64,000 nucleotides of DNA, taken from assembly GCA_921293015.1 (NCBI GenBank), contig OV121083.1, positions 34,588,908 through 34,652,907 of the forward strand, given 5' to 3'. Origin of the DNA: Phorcus lineatus. Lineage: Eukaryota; Mollusca; Gastropoda; Trochida; Trochidae. The stretch's first letter is position 1; each line of letters opens with the position of its first letter. Below the pieces are notes generated by a model. It ran no database searches. It had not been told where the DNA came from and was given only the letters and a program-made list of their open reading frames with translations. Made by a program: the position numbers and the translations under genes. This document shows positions 60,579-64,000 of the stretch, piece by piece.

Positions 60579-62517
60579 CTGGGTACCTCCGGACCTACCG
60601 CCGCAGGTGGTCCCACCTCTGGACGCACCAGTTGGAGGCCGTCTCGCGCGATTCGCGCCCAACTGGAGACAGTTGGGTCTGGACCCGTTCATTTGCAATA
60701 TCCTGGAGCGGGGGTTCCGCATTCCCGTGTTACGCCGCCCCCCGCTGACCTGTTCTCCTACAGAGCGGCCGCTGGAGCCCGATCGGCTCGCGCTGACTCT
60801 GGAACAGGTGGAGACGCTCATCTCCAAGCGGGCGGTGGAGGAACTACCGCTCCAGGACCTTGCACCAGGTTTCTACTCTCCGGTCTTCATCCGACCGAAG
60901 CGAGACCCGAAGAAGTGGCGGCTGATCCACGACATGAAGGAGTTCAACCACTCCTTCCTAGATCCGCCGCCATATTTTCGTCTCTTGACAGTGCCGTCAG
61001 TAATGCGATTACTGGAGCCCTCGGACTCGATGATATCCCTCGACCTGCAGGACGCGTATCTGCACATCCCCATTTATCATGGGGATCGCAGGTACCTCCG
61101 CTTCGTCCTAGCGGGTCGCCACTTTCAGTGGAACGTCCTTCCGTTCGGGATCTCGTCGGCTCCGTGGCTGTTCACTCGCGTGACCCAGCCCATCGTCCAA
61201 TATCTCCACACAGTGGACGTACAGTTTGCGATGTACCTGGACGACGGGTTCGGTCACAACAGATCCCCGTCTATTCTGGAAGCTCAACGGGACTTTGTGA
61301 TAGCGTTGTTCAGGCGGCTGGGGTGGCTAGTCAATCTAGACAAGTCAGACCTGCTGCCGACGTCGTCCTTGGTGTTTCTGGGCGCCCGCCTGGACACCGC
61401 TATCTACAAAGCCTTCGTTACCCGGGAACGGATGGGACGTTACCGAGATCTCCTGGAGCTGGCGCTTCGGGGGCCTCTGTCGCTACGCAAGTGGCAAAGG
61501 CTGCTAGGGTTCTTGAGTGCGACCCAACACTTCACCCGAAGGGGAAGGTTGCAGCTCAGGCCCCTGCAGATCTTCGTAAACGTTCACGTCAGAGAGAAGG
61601 CGTGCCATCACGTTTTCTCTCTACCCTCGGGACTCAGACACCACCTCTCCTGGTGGCAGCAGGAGTCCAACGTGTTGGTGGGGGTCCCCCTCAGGGAACC
61701 GCCAGCAACATGTCACCTGTTTGTGGACGCCTCCACCCAAGGGTGGGGAGCCCATCTCGATACGGAGCAGACGGGGGGGGTGTGGTCATCAACCCAAGTG
61801 AGACGCCACATCAACGTCCTAGAGCTAGACGCGATTCGTCTAGCAATCGACCATTGGTCAGGTCGCCTGCGGGGGCAGATCCTGTGTGTTCACACGGACA
61901 GCTCAGCGGCGGCCTGGGCCATCAACAAGCAAGGCTCGACCAAAGCAGACTCGCTTCTGCAACTGGGGTTGGAGCTGTTTCGGCTAGTAGACAGTCTCGG
62001 ACTCTCTCTCTGCGCGGTGCACATCCCGGGAGCCAAGAACGTCCTAGCGGACGCCTTGTCTCGCCCGGACAAACCTCCATCAACAGAGTGGATGCTGCAC
62101 CCGAGAGTGTTCGAGAGTCTGTGTCTGAGGTTCGGCAAGCCTCACATAGACCTCTTCGCGACTCGGCTCAACCACCAGTTGCCGACGTACGTGTCTCCTG
62201 TACCGGACCCTACCGCGTGGGCTCTCGGTGCGCTCGCGTTAGAATGGGAGGGGATGGTTGCCTACGCCTATCCCCCTCCCGCCATCCTGAACCTCGTGGT
62301 GGAGAAGATACAGGAGACTCGAGTTCTTCAACTGTTGTTGATAGCGCCGCGGTGGCCAGCCAGGACCTGGTACGTTCCCCTCCGAAGGATGTGCCGCCAA
62401 GACCCGGTCCCCCTCCCTCTGAGGTGGGACCTGCTGTCGAGCAGACCGAGCGGGCGGGTTCACGAGAACCCCCAGGCTCTACAGCTTCACGCTTGGTTTG
62501 TCTCCAGAGAGGCCTGA
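60358..62517 (+). CDS. pol: DIRS reverse transcriptase - RNase H - Dam-like tail
   Basis: The frame opens at 60340 and ends at TGA 62515-62517; the nominal start is a GTG and the first ATG (60934) already lies inside the RT domain. RT motifs: SLDLQDAYLHI with Asp codons at 61042 and 61051 (residues 229, 232), then LPFGISSAP, then YLDD at 61234-61245. RNase H: catalytic Asp in LFVDAS (61726), Glu in VLELDA (61822), Asp in HTDSSAA (61897) and Asp in ADALSR (62050). From residue 596 the tail HIDLFATRLNHQ... to LLLIAPRWPARTWY follows the order of phage-type Dam N6-adenine methyltransferases, which DIRS elements are known to carry, but the catalytic (D/N)PP(Y/F) is YPPP here. With no upstream ATG and a 239-base overlap, expression probably needs a +1 frameshift from gag. 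Confidence 0.92.
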   Translation: MGAEYLPRRQRLRRRVEVGPPSLRRREECRFSGGGVGRTEVATSLPAPPPSALPRKATNASKVVPTEVPPRNNDWVPPDLPPQVVPPLDAPVGGRLARFAPNWRQLGLDPFICNILERGFRIPVLRRPPLTCSPTERPLEPDRLALTLEQVETLISKRAVEELPLQDLAPGFYSPVFIRPKRDPKKWRLIHDMKEFNHSFLDPPPYFRLLTVPSVMRLLEPSDSMISLDLQDAYLHIPIYHGDRRYLRFVLAGRHFQWNVLPFGISSAPWLFTRVTQPIVQYLHTVDVQFAMYLDDGFGHNRSPSILEAQRDFVIALFRRLGWLVNLDKSDLLPTSSLVFLGARLDTAIYKAFVTRERMGRYRDLLELALRGPLSLRKWQRLLGFLSATQHFTRRGRLQLRPLQIFVNVHVREKACHHVFSLPSGLRHHLSWWQQESNVLVGVPLREPPATCHLFVDASTQGWGAHLDTEQTGGVWSSTQVRRHINVLELDAIRLAIDHWSGRLRGQILCVHTDSSAAAWAINKQGSTKADSLLQLGLELFRLVDSLGLSLCAVHIPGAKNVLADALSRPDKPPSTEWMLHPRVFESLCLRFGKPHIDLFATRLNHQLPTYVSPVPDPTAWALGALALEWEGMVAYAYPPPAILNLVVEKIQETRVLQLLLIAPRWPARTWYVPLRRMCRQDPVPLPLRWDLLSSRPSGRVHENPQALQLHAWFVSREA

Positions 62518-63587
62518 CGGGGGCGGGTTTTTCCAAATCCGTTGCCGAGGCGGTGGCGACTTCCCAGAGGCCCTCCACTAGGAATCTCTATGACGCTCAG
62601 TGGGGGGCTTTCGCGACTTTCTGCGCCAAGGAGGGGTACGATGTCCAGGTAGTTACGGTCCCGCAGGTTGCAGAGTACCTGGTCTACCTGCGAGAGACGA
62701 GGAAGCTTAAAGCCTCGTCCATTAACACCAATCTGGCAGCGATAATGTCCGTGCTTAGGAAGCGAGACCCCCAGTTGGACATCTCGGTCCTCAAGGAGCT
62801 CGTAAGAACCTACCGGAATGTGGACGGGCGGATGAAACTCAGGCCCCCAGAGTGGGACTTAGCGGTGGTCCTCAACCATCTTAAGTCTGACCACTATGAA
62901 CCGTTGACGGAGACAACCGTCCTCCGTCTCACCATCAAAACCGCCTGTTTGGTCGCAATGGGGTCCGCAGCCAGGATTTCAGAGCTACATGCTCTCCAGG
63001 CGGACCTTTTGCGTTTTGATGTGAGGGATGGGGGGTCGGCTACTCTGGGACTGGCGCCTGAGTTTATCTGCAAAAACCAAACCGCGGACGAGAGGGGTAG
63101 AACCTTCTCGTTACCGTCCATTTCCGGGAGCGTAGATCCGACAGACGAGGAGAATCGTCTCCTCTGTCCGGTACGCGCGCTACGGATCTATGCCGAGAAA
63201 ACCCGGACACTGCGTCAAGGGAGAAGGAGACTCTTCATCCCACATTCCCAGACCAGTGTCCGGGAAATTGATAAAAGACAACTGGGCGTTTACCTCCGCT
63301 CAGCGGTCCTAGACGCCTACAAAGCAGCGGACCTTGACCCTCCAGCGAGGGCAAATCCGCACGAGATCAGGGCCATCTCAGCGACGATGGCCCTCCACAG
63401 CAACTTGGCGGTGGCGGACATCATGGCTGGCTGCTTCTGGAAGTCAGGCTTGGTGTTCGCCAACCACTACCTCCGGGACATCTCCAACGAGGATTTGGAG
63501 GGGATCAACCGACTGGGCGCACAGGTGTACGCCCAGCAGCGAGTTCCTTCGGCTCCTCAGCGCAGGAGTCACCCTCCTACTCGTTAA
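62244..63587 (+). CDS. DIRS tyrosine recombinase (integrase), 447 aa
   Basis: The reading frame is open from 60693, but its first two thirds only shadow the RT frame. The ATG at 62244 has a strong Kozak context (A at -3, G at +4) and is the best start, overlapping the RT frame by 274 bases. The core-binding domain starts near FSKSVAEAVATSQRPSTRNL (62526). Catalytic residues: Arg in AARISELHA (62973), His and Arg in PHEIRA (63360 and 63369), and the nucleophile Tyr in ANHYLRD (63468); a Trp (FWKSG) sits at the usual place between. It would insert the circular element DNA by strand exchange without target-site duplication. The stop is TAA 63585-63587. No frame damage is visible. Confidence 0.92.
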   Translation: MGGDGCLRLSPSRHPEPRGGEDTGDSSSSTVVDSAAVASQDLVRSPPKDVPPRPGPPPSEVGPAVEQTERAGSREPPGSTASRLVCLQRGLTGAGFSKSVAEAVATSQRPSTRNLYDAQWGAFATFCAKEGYDVQVVTVPQVAEYLVYLRETRKLKASSINTNLAAIMSVLRKRDPQLDISVLKELVRTYRNVDGRMKLRPPEWDLAVVLNHLKSDHYEPLTETTVLRLTIKTACLVAMGSAARISELHALQADLLRFDVRDGGSATLGLAPEFICKNQTADERGRTFSLPSISGSVDPTDEENRLLCPVRALRIYAEKTRTLRQGRRRLFIPHSQTSVREIDKRQLGVYLRSAVLDAYKAADLDPPARANPHEIRAISATMALHSNLAVADIMAGCFWKSGLVFANHYLRDISNEDLEGINRLGAQVYAQQRVPSAPQRRSHPPTR

Positions 63588-63823
63588 CTCTCGAACCAAT
63601 TCGAATAAACCCGAGATTGATCTTAGTTGGTTGCTTGTTGTCTTTTGTATTTTAGTTGGCGACCTTGGTTGCGGACCTCCTCGCACAGCGAGGATGGGTC
63701 AAGGCTGACCACTCCGTCCCCTAGGGGTTCACGCGGAGTGTCATTTTCCAGGTCCCCAGTGTTCTTGTGTAAAGAGAGAGTTGTTATCGCTTGGCCGCTC
63801 GTACCCACCTCCGTCTGTGGGAT
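63588..63823 (+). other. DIRS 3' untranslated region
   Basis: GC-rich and without an open frame of its own. It includes AATAAA at about 63604 (possible polyadenylation signal) and the direct-repeat copy at 63769-63795 that mirrors 58055 in the left end. Confidence 0.6.
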
Positions 63824-63960
63824 TCGGGCATATTGTTAACTATCGAGGAGAGTATATTAAATAATAGTATGTTTTTGTTTAAACATCATTATTTATACTC
63901 ACCGTCGATAGTTAACAATCGTTAGCTCCCACCCGGCCTCCCCTCTGTACGATCGGTTTC
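63824..63960 (+). repeat. DIRS internal complementary region (circle-junction template)
   Basis: 63824-63865 is the exact reverse complement of the left end 57974-58015. Directly after it, 63866-63887 (AGTATGTTTTTGTTTAAACA then TC) is new sequence, and 63888-63919 again resembles the left end in forward sense (ATTATTTATACTCACCGTCG then ATAGTTAACAAT). This equals the complement of the left end joined to the complement of a right end that carries a 22-bp extension. In the DIRS-1 model such a region aligns the two ends during circle formation. Confidence 0.8.
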
Positions 63961-64000
63961 TCTGCCCGTCAGAAGAAGCAATGATGACGTAGGGTTAGCC
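63961..64000 (+). repeat. Start of the right inverted terminal repeat (truncated by window)
   Basis: 63978-64000 is the exact reverse complement of 58108-58130, and the match continues with small gaps back to about 63961 (complement of 58146). The window ends inside this repeat. Confidence 0.75.

Larger units (their letters stand above)
57974..64000 (+). mobile_element. DIRS-like tyrosine-recombinase retrotransposon, right end cut by window
   Basis: A GC-rich block in AT-rich DNA. In order it has a left inverted terminal repeat, a repeat-rich leader, gag, RT-RNase H with a methyltransferase-like tail, tyrosine recombinase, an internal complementary region and the beginning of the right terminal repeat. 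DIRS elements integrate by tyrosine recombination of a circular DNA made by reverse transcription, so no target-site duplication is expected. All three frames are open with no internal stop or frameshift, so this copy is young or possibly active. By the reconstructed architecture the right end should fall roughly 150 bp past the window. Confidence 0.93.

Noticed and set aside
58988..60827. Antisense frames of 122-173 codons across gag and early pol
   Set aside because: Shadows of GC-rich codon use; no ITR- or DIRS-related antisense gene is known with these sequences.
63824..63865. Treating this as the right terminal repeat, ending the DIRS element at 63865
   Set aside because: The sequence that follows remains GC-rich and holds an inverted copy of the inner left repeat, so the internal complementary region explanation fits better. 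It is kept as an alternative until the next bases are read.

Overview
The window looks like nuclear DNA of an invertebrate animal, most likely a marine mollusc. It is strongly AT-rich, almost empty of long reading frames, and full of tandem repeats, short inverted-repeat elements and tRNA-related SINE pieces. Introns end in typical GT/AG signals. The mollusc guess rests on a SINE with a conserved block containing GGGGTTTAACGC, on a complete DIRS-type retrotransposon and on general texture; it is inference, not proof. I see no bacterial operons, CRISPR array, rRNA gene or intact tRNA gene.

Layout. 0.2-1.2 kb: a 67-bp satellite organised as a 134-bp higher-order repeat. 2.3-20.4 kb: AT-rich sequence with several minisatellites (22, 67, 37, 35 and 34 bp units), two copies of a foldback element (5.34 and 18.67 kb) and a SINE fragment (5.6 kb). 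20.8-36.9 kb: low-complexity purine- and pyrimidine-rich tracts with C20 and G24 runs, a second SINE copy (31.1 kb), a dispersed TGACC-N13-GGTCA motif, and a few short coding-like open frames that may be exons (27.1, 28.0-28.3, 28.8, 33.2 and 35.9 kb). 37-49.4 kb: more minisatellites (about 128, 51 and 65 bp units) and a 387-bp element with 40-bp terminal inverted repeats (48.3 kb). 50.9 kb: a probable relic of a LINE reverse transcriptase. 53.9 kb: a decayed tRNA-like SINE head.

The only confident host coding sequence is one 167-bp exon on the minus strand (56,116-56,282). It encodes the middle of a Ser/Thr protein kinase domain, from the hinge to the HR of the HRD catalytic loop, with clean splice sites at both ends. 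Its other exons were not found, so much of the window may be introns of this gene.

From 57,974 to the right edge lies a GC-rich, apparently intact DIRS-like tyrosine-recombinase retrotransposon on the plus strand. It has a left inverted terminal repeat, a repeat-rich leader, gag with an N-terminal Cys cluster, RT-RNase H with a Dam methyltransferase-like tail, a tyrosine recombinase with all signature residues, an internal complementary region, and the first 40 bp or so of the right terminal repeat, which the window truncates. The layout matches the circle-junction model for DIRS-1, including a 22-bp extension on the right end that can be predicted from the internal complementary region. If the first kinase exons lie beyond 64 kb, the element sits in an intron of the kinase gene, in the opposite orientation.
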